A DNA stretch of 64,000 nucleotides from Selaginella moellendorffii. Its lineage: Eukaryota > Streptophyta > Lycopodiopsida > Selaginellales > Selaginellaceae. Positions 45,617 through 57,335 of this stretch are shown piece after piece. The translations under genes and the position numbers were made by a program. The notes below the pieces were generated by a model, which was given only the letters and a program-made list of their open reading frames with translations, searched no databases and was not told the origin of the DNA. The number at the start of each line of letters is the position of its first letter. Position 1 is the stretch's first letter. The stretch spans positions 1,164,091 through 1,228,090 of the forward strand of contig NW_003314279.1 in assembly GCF_000143415.4 (NCBI RefSeq). Direction: 5' to 3'.

Positions 45617-46577
45617 TGTTCTTCTACAAACTTTCAACACCACTGTGGGCGACGGCAGCGCAGGAATTAAGGTGTGCTGCCATGCAGCACTTCGATAAGA
45701 AAGAGAGGTGACGATTTCCACTCTGTTCTTGGAAGAGCCACTTGCGTTGATTTTCTCTTTGATCTGGTTTCTAGATTTTCATTTCGTGCTCGTCACAGGC
45801 ATCTCAGATGTTGCTATCAAGCTTTGTCTGATTGGAACATGTCACGTAAACATTCTCGCGGAGTCTGGATGCTGCAAACGAAAGCATGAAAAAGCCTCCC
45901 GAACAATTTAGTATCAAATATGTTCTCTTAAGGCGTGGACCTTACTACTTGACAATTCCGGAATCTCAGGCGCTACATCGGAAACCTTTTGTATAAGCCC
46001 TAAAAGAATATCCACGATTGGTTCGACAGTACGTGCTCATAAATGGATTATTTAATGTAAGAGAACCAAATTGCTCAAAGGCTATTACTTGAAAGCTAGG
46101 CTCTAGAGGTACTTGGCTCACATTATTTATTAATGTCTATCTAGACGAGTAAAGACCGACCGATTAGATGGAAGTAAGCTGGTAGTAGCCATCTGGAGTA
46201 ATACCTGAGTGAGAGAAGGAAGGATTCATCGAAAAAGAAGCAAGGAATATCATTGACAAACGTCTTTGTTTGGAGTCCACAAACTCGACCATGAGGAGCT
46301 GAAACGAAAGAAATGATATGATGATCTTGGGGTCCTGGAAAAAGGCTTGACGAAAGCTGGAAGCATTCGATCGCCGCAGCTGCGTTCTAGATGTAAATGC
46401 ATGGACTTTTCGACGAACTTGTAGATCCAAATGCCTTACCTTCGCATAGTTTTATCCTCCAAACAAGCAAGAAGAACACCAAGTAGCAAAGACAAGTAGC
46501 AAAGGAGAAACAGAAAAACTGAGGAAGAAAGAAAACAAGGAACCTGGAGACCAGCAGCGATCTTGAAGAGGTTTTTT

Positions 46578-46674
46578 TCCAAGGATGTGATATTGGCGCG
46601 GCTCAATTTGAGAGCGCTGGCTGAGCATTGCAGCGAACGCCATCTGATTGAGCCATCCCAATATCACATACCTC
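46578..46674 (-). ncRNA. MIR171: MIR171 precursor hairpin 1
   Basis: On the minus strand the 3' arm contains TTGAGCCGCGCCAATATCAC (46587-46606), the conserved plant miR171 core in its CGCG form. The 5' arm (46645-46669) reads TGTGATATTGGGATGGCTCA and pairs with it except for a central wobble and two mismatches. An inner stem CGCTG/CAGCG closes a short loop. Mature sequence on the 3' arm is the usual MIR171 arrangement. The opposite-strand arm lacks the conserved sequence, so the minus strand is chosen. miR171 classically cleaves GRAS (SCL6/HAM, and NSP2 via miR171h) mRNAs. Confidence 0.88.
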
Positions 46675-46953
46675 GCATATATTTCCCTGGACGATCGACG
46701 ACGAATATCAAATCGTTAGTGGAGTCCCGAGTGGAGCTAGCTCACGAGAAAACCAAAAGCACGCGAGAGTTCGAGAAAGAAAGGAATAGTAAAAATGACG
46801 ATCTGGAGATCCAGTCCGAAGATCTCAATCGATAAGCGGTGCCTGCAGCGATTTATAGCGTCAGTTAGGAGAGAAAAGGCAAGATATACTTGCAGTAGCA
46901 GTGCAGTGATAGCATGCCGGGAAGAAACAAAACCACGCCAAGATTCTCACAGA

Positions 46954-46979
46954 TCTCTCTCTCTCTCTCTCTCTCTCTC
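46954..46979. repeat. CT/GA dinucleotide repeat
   Basis: A (CT)13-like run between the putative TATA box at 47235 and hairpin 1, reading as GA on the transcribed (minus) strand. Confidence 0.9.
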
Positions 46980-47234
46980 AAACGGATCTCTCCAACCCGA
47001 CCCGGCAAGAACAACAGTGGCACAAGAATATACACTAGCAGCAGCAGCGAAGAACCGAAACCTCCAGCGGTTACAAAGCCGAAGCTTGTTTGATCCGATC
47101 CATCCCTGCTGCTGTGCCACTGTTTCTACCGATGATCGATCGATCGGCCGGCTCTCACCTCTCTCGCCACCACCACCATCACCACCACAAAGATTTTAAA
47201 CCGTGGCAATAAAGTCCCACACTCTCTAACGCTC

Positions 47235-47242
47235 TATTTATA
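47235..47242 (-). promoter_or_regulatory. TATA box, probable promoter of MIR171 hairpin 1
   Basis: The minus strand reads TTATAAATAG, a strong TATA consensus, about 560 bp upstream of the hairpin. No protein gene starts between the two, so transcription from about 47205 leftwards would make a pri-miR171. Inferred from position and consensus. Confidence 0.5.
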
Positions 47243-47399
47243 ATCAGGTCCGGTCCCCTCTCACCACACCACACCAGCGAGGAGGAGCGAAGAGTGACTC
47301 TAGTGTCGCAGCAGTGGAAAAGAAAAATGGTGAAAGAAAGAAGAAATCCGGATGTGTGCCTCAAAAGTCAAGGCTTTGCATGGCATGGCACTTCAGCCA

Positions 47400-50300
47400 C
47401 CTTGAATGCTTTGAAAGAAACGTGGTGACTCTTCCAAGCATTGTTCTCATTTAATACTTCCACTCCAGCAGGAAAATAAGAGCTAGGAGATCTCAGCTTT
47501 GACTCTCTCACACTCTCTTCCTCTCGAGCATCTGCAAATGCCCGAGAGTGGAAGTAAAACAAAGGAACTCGGGTAAAAGAGAAAGGAAGATAAAGATCTA
47601 CGATGAGGAGGGAGGTCTCCCTGCTGTCGAGCTGCAGGAGTGGCCAGGAGGAGGCAATTCAATGCATACATTTTTTCAAACTCAATCAATCTTCATTCAT
47701 GGGGAGCAAGGACTCGGCCCAAGAGCATTTGAGCAGGAAGGAAGAGAATAGAGGAAAAAAGAAAACCAAAAAAGGAAGAAGAAGAGAGTCACAAGACGAA
47801 GAACAAGTCACTCGATCGATGCATGAGGGAATGGAAGAGAAAGTCGAGCTCCGGTCGGGAAGGAAGAGGAAAGAAAGGAAGAGAGAAAGAAAGAGATGGA
47901 AACTGTAGCTATCACAAGAAATTTGATCCTCCCCCTGGCAGTGATTAGTAACTAAGATCTCTATGCTGCCTCCTGTAAGGTCTTTGAGAAACAAATGGTG
48001 ACATATGACTTGCCACCTATATAAACAAAAATACCGAAAAAAAAAAAGAAAGGAAAATCCCAAGAAAATTGCTAAATAGTAACAATGAACAGCCAGGGAG
48101 CCAAGTAATGCCACACAACTCACAACTTCCCTGTGCAACTGTACTAAATGCTCTAGTGCAGGACAACCAGGAGGCATTTGCAGCAGCAGCCAGCCAATGC
48201 ACAAGAATTTGTCATTTTGGCAAAAATAAAAGTGAAAAACTGGCCTCTAAAGTCAACTGTAGTGTGAAGTGAAGAAGAGAGTGAAGGAGGGTATATGTGT
48301 GTGGATCTATCATCTTGTATAGCTCTCAGTGACAGTACGAGGCAGACCAACAAGAACACACCCTCCCCAAGAGTACTGCGTGTGTATATTTGTACGCCTT
48401 TCATTTTCGGCATAGGTACAAGGATAGACCAGCAGGAGCAGCAGAAGCAGAAGCCAGAGAAAAAAAAGGAGAAAGAAAAAGGAAAGGCGGCATTCGGAAG
48501 TTAATTCCCACACGACTACACAATGAAAACCTGTGCTCAGTACACAAGAAATACTAGGCAGGAAACGATGCGAAAATGAGCAAAGCGTGAGCATCTGCCG
48601 CTGCTGCTGCGACTGTTTTGCCGCTGCTGTGCCTCACAAACACAAACAAACTATTTGTTTGTTCCTGTTAGAGCGCGCACAGTGACTCTCTCTCAATTGC
48701 TCTCACGCTCACACGCTCAGCAACAGTCGTCCAGAGAGGTGGAATTCAATGCAATTGTGCAGTGGTGAAAGCACTCGCTCTTAACACAACACACACACAC
48801 ACATACATTCACACTCTTTGTGATGAGGTTTTGGCAAGCTCTCTCTGCCGCTATCACCCAACAAAAGAAAAAGGACTGGTGTGGTAATGATATGAAGAAA
48901 GAAGCCGTTTGCAGTGGAAAGATGCGTGCTTCCGGCCTGAATTCCTGCTGCTGGCTCGAATAGAGGCCTTGGCTACAAAGAGGCTTGAGGCAAATTGTAT
49001 GACAAAGGTTTGTGTGAAGCTTGTGTGTGTGCTTCTGTTGCAAACGGGGGAGCACAAACGGGGGGTGACAAGGACTTTGCACTGTCCAGAGCGGGGCGAT
49101 GACGACTGTTTGGATGCATTGGATTGGATTAGAGTATCATCACTCTCGTGGACAAGGAAAACAACTGTACCCACACACACACACAAGTCTAGACTGGCAG
49201 TGAGTGATTGATGAGATGATATGCTTCTCACTAGACGATTGCTCGTTTTCGCTCGCTTGAAGCTTACGGGAGTGGTGTAGAGTTAATGGTCGGGGAAAAA
49301 CATGCTGGGATTCTGTCAAGTGAAGAGCAGGCAAGAAGAACCACTCGAGCTTGTGATCAGCAATTATGCAGGAAGAGAGAGGAAGGAAAGAAAGAAAGAA
49401 AGCGCAAGCAGGCAATCGCCATCGCGGTACCAAAGAGGAGGGACTGTGAGAGAATTAACCTGTTACCTTTAAGTGATCGCCAAGAGGATCTGATATGCGA
49501 TCTTTCGTCCATTTTAAAAATGGAGAAAAGGAAAAATTTCACCTTGTTCTTTCCTTGCTGACGTCCTTGTTGCGAGCATCCATTGTCAAGACCTACACAT
49601 TCCGCACATATGCCTGTGTGAGAAGGAAAGAAAGAAAGAAAAACAAGCAAACAAACAAAAACACGAAGAAAGAGCAAAGAAAACGATCGATATGAATGCG
49701 CCTGCTCGATTGAGATGGGAGAAATTTGCATCGCGCCATACCAATCAGCAACCAGCTTGCAGTGACAGCAACACACAAATTCAAGATCCAAATTCAATGC
49801 AATGAGATTAGAAAAAATTGCCCGTTCCTCCAAGAGCGACCCGAAAGAGAGAGAGCCAAAATCAAAACCATGAAAATCCAACAAAATCAGGACCTATATA
49901 TGCATACACACATTATGAGGCGCAAATTCAAAGACTTTCACAAGAACCCAAGATCTGGAGACACCGAAAGCACAAGAATTCCCCCACCACCCAGACAATT
50001 ACTTACAATTCGCTGCCTGCCCAAGCAACAAAGAAAGGATGAAACCAGCATAATGACTAGCTACCCATGCGAATATTCCCCTGCAAGCTTTCACAGACAC
50101 CCATGTTGGCAAAGGCATCCGGGCTGCATTCATTCCCACCAAAAAATCCACACCCTTTGTTCTACACACAAAAAGGATGGAAACAAAAGCCTCACCTATA
50201 TATGTGTGATCATAGACTTTCTTGCACTTGGGAGGGGGTGATTTGAATGGATTTTGCTTTATCTTACATCTATGGTACCTTGTTCCATAATAACACACCA

Positions 50301-53300
50301 ATAGAAGGAGGAATTCAGTACTTCAGATTCAGAAAGAGGAAGAGGAATCTGGAAAGGAATCGATCAGCCCCTGTGTGGATTCAAGAAGAGGAACAAACCC
50401 AAAAGAAAAAGGATCTTAAAACGCATGCTCAATCAAGCCCCATGCTGCACAGCTTTTATAGCCCTCGTTCTCCCATTCATTCACCCCGCAAGACACACAC
50501 ACTTTCCATCTTCCGAGGAAAATCAAACTTTTAGTCCCCCCAGAAAAATGGCGCATAAAAAACAATCCGAATATGCCGAATTCGAATTTTTGAAAATCCT
50601 GTTTGTTGGAAGTCGAGAATAGATCCACCCAGCAGCTTCAAAGGGAATTCTCGATGGAATTGTGACTGATTGACTTTAAATGTACACACCAATCACCAAT
50701 GTATCATAGATAAACAATACTTGCTTGATAACTCATGTGTTCCAAGATGCCAAACTAGGTATAATTATGCAGTTTTAAGGTTTAAGCCACCACAAGCCAA
50801 GCCAGGGAGATGAAATGAGTGAAGCCAATTGCCAGGTATCAAAAGGAATGATGCTAGTTCTTTTCTTTCTGATCTGATGTTTTTCTTCCTTGCTCTTGAG
50901 CTTTTTTATTCCTGTGACTTATTCTCCAGTACAACACAGAAATGCAGATTGTCAGAATGATCATTCAAAATCAAACAGTTAGACAAAGTCACAGAAAAAC
51001 AAACACTGTACATTTTGTCTCCATGATTGCGAGCCTTGGACAAGCCACCACTTTTTCCCCTCTTTTTGTTTGGCCACCTTTTCTTCACACACCCATTTTG
51101 CAAAAGTCACTCACCATCCATTAGCTAGATGATCAGGCGAGGTTCAGGAGTAATAAAGACAAGCTAAACAAACATTATGCTATATAATTTTGTTCCAGAT
51201 CTCGAAGTTTCGAGCTCAAGCATGCACAAGCGAATGATTGCTGTGGTAAAGCTTCGCTCAACACTGTATATACAAGCATAAACCTTGACTTTCAAAGAGC
51301 ATGTAGAGATACAATATGCTGCGTACGTCTGTACTCCATCCCGTGATCTACACACCAAAATAACTGGAGAGAAAACAAAGAAATTATGTAAAACTTAGGT
51401 GAAGCCCCCCAGCTATTGTTGTTGGGAACTGGAATACATTTGTATACAAGATAATCTAAGCGAGGGAAATTGGTCCCAGCGGCACGCCTCCATTCATTCA
51501 TGCGCAAACCTTTCTTTTCGCGCGGCTCAATGTTGATGGTCGCGGTCTCCTTTTGTGATCCAGTTACGAAGATCCAAGCAGTACGCGACGACTATAACTT
51601 GCTATTGCGTTTGAATACTTCGATTTCGTGTAGTTGCAGGTGTATATATATATATATTAGTATAGAATCACCGCTCTGGGATCAAGGCGAGGAATGGATG
51701 GATCCCATCCCACTCAAAGAAACGACACAGTTTAATGCGAAAGTTCTTGAGGGCTGGCCATGGAGTATATCAGGAAAACCAGCTTCGATTTGTGATAATC
51801 ACTTTGGAGGCAGCGCCATGTTTTTGAATGATCGATATCAGGACAAGGCATGCTAGTAAATTAGTGAGTCAACTGCCTATACGACCTCTACATAGAATTA
51901 AAATACTCCGAACATCGAGAGAACGAGAGCGAATGGAAGTTGGCGGTCATATATGCGAGCATGTCAAGCCAGCCATTTGACGAAAGACATTTCTCCGTGT
52001 AATCATCCTGGTTCTCACGAAAAGCGCGCTTGGATCGATCTCTTGTCTTTGGGACGGAGACTTCAAAAGATTGACACCTCGCGCAAGGAAGTGGTATTTC
52101 GTGACATCGTACCTGGAGCAAGAGTCTTCCATCGTCTTGACGAAAAAGGGGCGTGCGTTTTGCGCGCTTGCTTTTGCCGCAACTGGGCATTTGCTGCATG
52201 GGGAGAGAATCTATGGGAGATGGGGATCACATGAATGGCATGGGGGTGGCGCATGCCTTTCCTTGGGGGATCGGTCGGTGTTCTCCACGGTACAATTCGG
52301 CGTGCGTGGAAATTCCGGGGGTGGAGATCATGATGATCATGGTGGCATGCGCCACATGCCACATACATCATGCTATAGAACTTATCTAGCTTGTGCTTGT
52401 CTTCCTTTTTGCCCCCTCATGGTAGAAACTCTTAGAGTAGCTCTCTCTGCAAATCTTCATAGAAAGATGCTAAACAATTATAATAACACGGAGGTCAGCT
52501 ATAAGCTTACATTTTTACCTTAGCTTGCATTGCAATGCAAGCACAAAATGTACCATTCATTAAACTTTCGAGAAATTCCGAGGCTGCCTTAATGGATTCC
52601 TTCGTGGATTCATGATTCCCGAGAGAGGGTGAAAACTTAGAAAAAAGTAAAGAATCCGAGATGGTTGTTTCGACACCCGGGTAAATCATCATGACGGCCT
52701 TGACCTCGCGTGGAGGGAAGGGGTAAGAAAGTTTTTGGTGTGTGTTGATAACTATAGCTTGTGTTGTTAGCTTCCAAAACGATCTTGGGATTTCACGGGT
52801 CAACACATAGTTTAACTAGGTCCAATCCAAGCGTGCATGGAAATGGTACCATGGCTTGTTTAAACATATTCACACATCCGGCATTACAAATCATGCCATC
52901 CTTCGAGCACTGTGACCATTTCTTTGCGAACATTCCCCCCTGGCGCGCGAGGATTAATTTTACTTCTCCCAGATATAGCTCACTACACCCAGTGTCATGC
53001 GCGCGGCCTCAAATCCTCCAAGAGTTTCTTACTCGAATTTAGTCAACCCCGCTTCAATCTTGTCGCCCATGCCTTAAAACATTAAAATCTTCTCGCGTAA
53101 CGCTCGATTGGTGATCGCCTTCGACACAGCTGGTTTGCAGCAATTCAAAGGTCTCTTTCTAGCCCGGAAGTTGACATTTTGAGAAAAGATGATAGAATAC
53201 GATTTAGTCCGCGGGGGAGAAAAAAAGAAAAGAATAGCTTAAACATTACCTTCTTTCACCTTCCATTGCAACCACGCCGCCCGGTCTCCCAGAGTGATAG

Positions 53301-53580
53301 CCTAGTCCCCACTCGCATGATGAACATCGCGTTCCTTTCAAGAATGGATTCTAAGCTGGCCAGATTTACTCAAAGCCTGCAAAGCACGTCAGCTGGAAAG
53401 AGCACATTCGCGCGATTGCTACTTGTTTAAGCAACTTAGTCAAGAGCTAAACATACGGAGCCGGAAAACTTGGCCATGACAATCTAGCAAAGTCCAATGG
53501 AAAAAAAGACGAAGAAGAAAAATAAGAATTTGCCTTTGAAAATGGAAAGTCCAAGACGTCAAGCTCGACTCGAGGAACAC
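47400..53580. other. 6 kb region without recognised protein genes
   Basis: Long stretches are purine-rich on the plus strand (GAAA-type runs, 47600-50600), with short CA repeats near 48789 and 49170 and a TA repeat near 51642. Open frames here are low-complexity (Phe/Leu/Ser or Lys/Arg runs) and unconvincing. A plus-strand TATATAAA at 48018-48025 has no evident gene after it. The region may be intergenic or carry long non-coding transcripts. Confidence 0.45.
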
Positions 53581-53607
53581 GCGGGATCAGGGAAGACATG
53601 GCTAGCT

Positions 53608-53700
53608 ATCTATGTGATATTGGCACGGCTCAAGCTGGCAGCATCACTAATTAGCTCGAGTAGCATTGCAGCCTGATTGAGCCTTGTCAATATCACAGAC
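53608..53700 (-). ncRNA. MIR171: MIR171 precursor hairpin 2
   Basis: The 3' arm on the minus strand contains TTGAGCCGTGCCAATATCAC (within 53613-53633), the CGTG form of miR171 found across land plants. The 5' arm (about 53673-53697) reads TGTGATATTGACAAGGCTCA and pairs with only two mismatches over 21 nt. The loop region is about 38 nt. Same strand and arm arrangement as hairpin 1, 7 kb away, so they are probably duplicated loci. Confidence 0.9.
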
Positions 53701-53962
53701 ACACTCACAATTTAGCAACAAAACCTTCGAGATTTCTCCTGGAAAAACCTCAAGCCTTCTTTGATCAGCGATTGCAAGCTCTCCAAGCCTATTCTCGCAA
53801 GCAAAACTTCCCATCAACACATGCCATGCATCACAATCCTTCCTATATGCAGTGCCACGCACGAACGGAGCACCAAAAACCCTGCCAAGAAAGAAACTCG
53901 CGACACTTGATTCTACTTCTAGGCCGGATCCACACGACAGGTTTAGCGATCAAGGCCGGGGC

Positions 53963-54263
53963 CTATTGCGACACTGACACTGTGGAATCCGAAGAAATTC
54001 GGCTCGACACACTGCAATTCGGCCTCCTAAATCGCTCGCCGCGGAGGATACCGCGATATTACGTACCTCGGGGGCGATTCCAGCTCCAAGACGAAGGATT
54101 TGCGGTGCGCGGCGCCGAAAATGGCGAGAACGCGAGCGAAATCTTTTCCGCCGATCTCGACGCGGCGCGCATCTATGGCGCCATCCATCTGCCCCGGCGC
54201 CTGGGAGATCAAGAACAAGAACTGTGCGCCCGGGTGGGCGAGGCGAGCGTGTAGGCGCACCAT
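53963..54263 (-). CDS. short hypothetical protein or lone exon upstream of MIR171 hairpin 2
   Basis: A GC-rich minus-strand frame starts at ATG 54263 (MVRLHARLAHPGAQFLFLIS...) and includes APGQMDGAIDARRVEIGGKD. That segment recalls the start of a conserved plant protein of unknown function (from memory, uncertain). A donor at 54066 (CCGAG then GTACG) and an acceptor near 54027 would give a short protein ending near 53963. It lies about 270 bp before hairpin 2 on the same strand, so it could be a small frame within the pri-miRNA, a truncated gene, or unrelated. Weakly supported. Confidence 0.3.
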
Positions 54264-54299
54264 CTCCCTCCCTCCCTCGCATCCACAAAAAGAACAAGA

Positions 54300-57200
54300 A
54301 AGCTATACTCTGGATGGAGTGACCGCGGTTACAAGACCTAACCGCGGTTGAGTCGCTTGGCATGAATATGGCCACAGTGTGGAAATGATGACCCGCCGTC
54401 CCGCTGGCCGGGCATTTTCCAGCGTGGCTGAGCCACGTCAGCGGAATCTAGCCGTCAATGACGTGAGTTGGCGTCAACAAGCTGCAAATCGAACGTCGAT
54501 TTCATGAGTGAAGCGAAGTTTGTCATATCGTGGACCACACTGGGGAGGGAGTGTTAGTGCTAAGCAGTGTGTATTTAGTTTAAGTGCGATTAATCTAATC
54601 TAATGCACCGTCCATGGCGTGAGCGTCTGAACACAAGGAAGGCCAAAAGAGAGTGAAGGACTGTCCACTTTCTGCAGTGTAAACTTTGTACTTATGACAT
54701 TCCAGAGGAATCTCCTTGTAAAGTTCTCGACAAAATAGATCACTCCTTCCTCCTCAATTTGCTGCCACTGCCATTCTTCTTTGCATCGTACAGGAAAAGC
54801 GAGCAAAGACCAATTTGCCCCAATGCGGACTGACCGACAGTTTTTTCTCTTTCTCTTGGTTAAGTTCCTCTGTGGCATCTGATGTGAGGCTTTTCCGTCC
54901 CGTTTAGATTGAGTAGGATGAACAGCTTGGTGTGAAATTGTATGGTTTTAATATTTTAAAAAAATGTACTCTTATTCTAGGACTGCCTGGACAAACTATC
55001 TTAGATTCATTAATAGGAACTTTTGTTACTGGGATCAAGCTTTTCTATGACATTCTAGTGAAGAATCAACACAAACAGTACTTCCACATTTTGACAACAA
55101 ATATGGAGACATTGAATTTCATTATCAAGATGATCATTTTAATTATAAAATATTTAAATTTTAAATGAAATAATGAGGGGTTTTCTCTTTACTTCTCATA
55201 CATATTTTAATATATTAAAAAAAATTTACACAAGGCCAAAGAAAGAAAATATCATACTACCCTTCAAATACTGCGATTCTTCCTTATTTCTCCAGAGTCA
55301 AAGGCTAGAGTAAAACGAAAGTCTTCTTTGCCCTAATATTGTGCTCCTAACAAGCAATGACAAAGTGTTGTCTCGGTTTCCAATTCTTGTCATCATACCA
55401 CCTGTTTGACAGCTTCCCTTTTCCTGTGAGCTTGTCTAGCTCTCAAAGAACCACACACCCAGAAGGTTATACCTGATGAAGAAAATCCTCAAAACTCCAA
55501 TGTCACGGTCGTACTCCTTGTAAATGTAACCATTGTGGGGACCAACAAAGTGCTTGTGACAAGACCAGGCCATACTGTAGGCATATTGCGCGTTATTGAG
55601 GATGAAGGCTCCAGGCAGGCACGGAGCCATCGAACTTGGGACAGTTGTGTATCAATAAAGGGCACTGCTGACTTCCAATTGAATATATCACTTCATCACC
55701 TTCTTGATTCTAAACGAGAACCAACTTGGAGGAACATTGTACGTATCATGGATCCTTTGTATCATGTCAAGAGCATGAGAAGATGGAGGTAATGTATTTC
55801 CATGTTGTATAAGTACAATCCCTCGCTTGAGATCAAGCCACAAACCAAGGGAGAAATCAAAGTAGATCTTTGTCTCAATAATAATTTTAAAAACTAGCAT
55901 TAAACATTTATACTAAAGAATATACTTGATAGATCTTTCTAAATTTGTTTCCAGCCAAAAACATTTGATTTTCATACTCGAAAGCCTTGGGATTTAAAAT
56001 TTGGTGATGTTTAAACATGAAGGAAGATGGATTAAAGTAAGTGTTTTCCTTTTTCCTAATAACTATTTTTTAAATAATAATAAAGTTTCCTATATTTGGA
56101 TCATTGATAATAAATCTTATTATTGCATGCAGTAAAATCCAGTTTTCATACCCATGCTGGTGAGACTTTAAAAGTTAGAATGTGTGTGATTTTGATGAAT
56201 TTTATGTTTTAATTGAGTTCTTTTACATAACAATAAGTGGTAACAAATTGAATTTAATAGTTTAAAGTTCACCAAGAGTCTATATTTTTGGTATGCTTTT
56301 AAGTATACCTAGATGGCTTTGAGAATATTTTATTTTGTGACTTTTTAATGGTCCAGATATTTTATAATTCATTTTCTGATATTACTTCTGAGAGAGAAAT
56401 AACTTCTTTATCTTTTCCAATAGCAACTACATAGCTTGTTTTATTTCTATTTTACTAAAGTGGCAACAATCTTTTACAAAGAGATTTTTTATAGCAGCTC
56501 TAAATGTTTTCCACTATTTTTTTATTTGAGTTATGTTTTACTATTGTATGATTGTTTTTATAATTAAAATTTTGATAATGGTAATAAAAAAAGTATTTGG
56601 ATGCCCAATAAAAAGCATAACTATAATGTAGTAGATGTCAATAGAGTATTTTTCATATTCTTGTTTTTTTTTTTTGTTTTCAGTTTTGATGGTTTGGATA
56701 AAAGTTAAAAGATAGAACTACCATTGTACGTTAATATCCTTAGTTAAAACGTATAATTGAGCAAGTTGTTAAGATCACATGGCCAATCAATAGCTTTTAT
56801 TTTATTAAGTTTGCACTCTTTGTCAACAATAAAATTCATAATACTTTATCCTTCTTAATATTATTAATGTAATAATAAACCAACAAACCAATAAAATTAC
56901 ACTGAACTTAACTCATGAATTCAACTCAACTTTAAACCATCCCTTTCCATAGAACCATTAGATTGCATATATTATATTTTTACTAACCTTTAAGCAAGAA
57001 TATTGTGTAGATGAACCTTATCAATCTGATGATCCATAAAATAATTTGGGGTCTAAACAAAACTTATTTATTCATATTTTTTAAAAATTATATTTGTTTA
57101 CTTTCTTTAATTTCTCGCTCTAAATATGGCTAGGATCAATTCCTTCAGCTATAATGCTGCAAAACATCCTCTTAAGATTACTAGAGAAAAACTTTGTCAA

Positions 57201-57335
57201 ACACAGTGATGCGTGGAACTCCGTGACAGAGACTCACATTGTTGAAAACAGAAGCATGAAAATGCTTCCAGTAGTGTTCAGTTTAAGAGCACATATACTT
57301 AGATATTCACTTAACCTTCACAAAGGAAAACACTA
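54300..57335. other. 3 kb AT-rich desert
   Basis: There is no convincing gene. Frames at 54600-54878 (-) and 55535-55792 (+) show no known domain. The part from 55900 to 57130 is very AT-rich. Confidence 0.5.
55945..56025. repeat. dispersed repeat, copy 1
   Basis: The segment with AAAAACATTTGATTTTCATA and TTGGGATTTAAAATTTGG recurs in the same order and orientation at 62105-62180. It is probably a scrap of an AT-rich transposon. Confidence 0.7.

Noticed and set aside
47686-48204. 172-codon minus-strand frame
   Set aside because: Phe/Leu/Ser low-complexity sequence from purine-rich DNA on the other strand; no domain or splice context.
52071-52523. 150-codon plus-strand frame and overlapping antisense frames
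   Set aside because: No recognisable domain, both strands open, no supporting splice structure.
53772-54375. Plus-strand 160-codon and minus-strand 141-codon frames around 54 kb
   Set aside because: They overlap the MIR171-proximal ORF in other frames and are Arg/Ala-rich, typical of GC-rich shadows.
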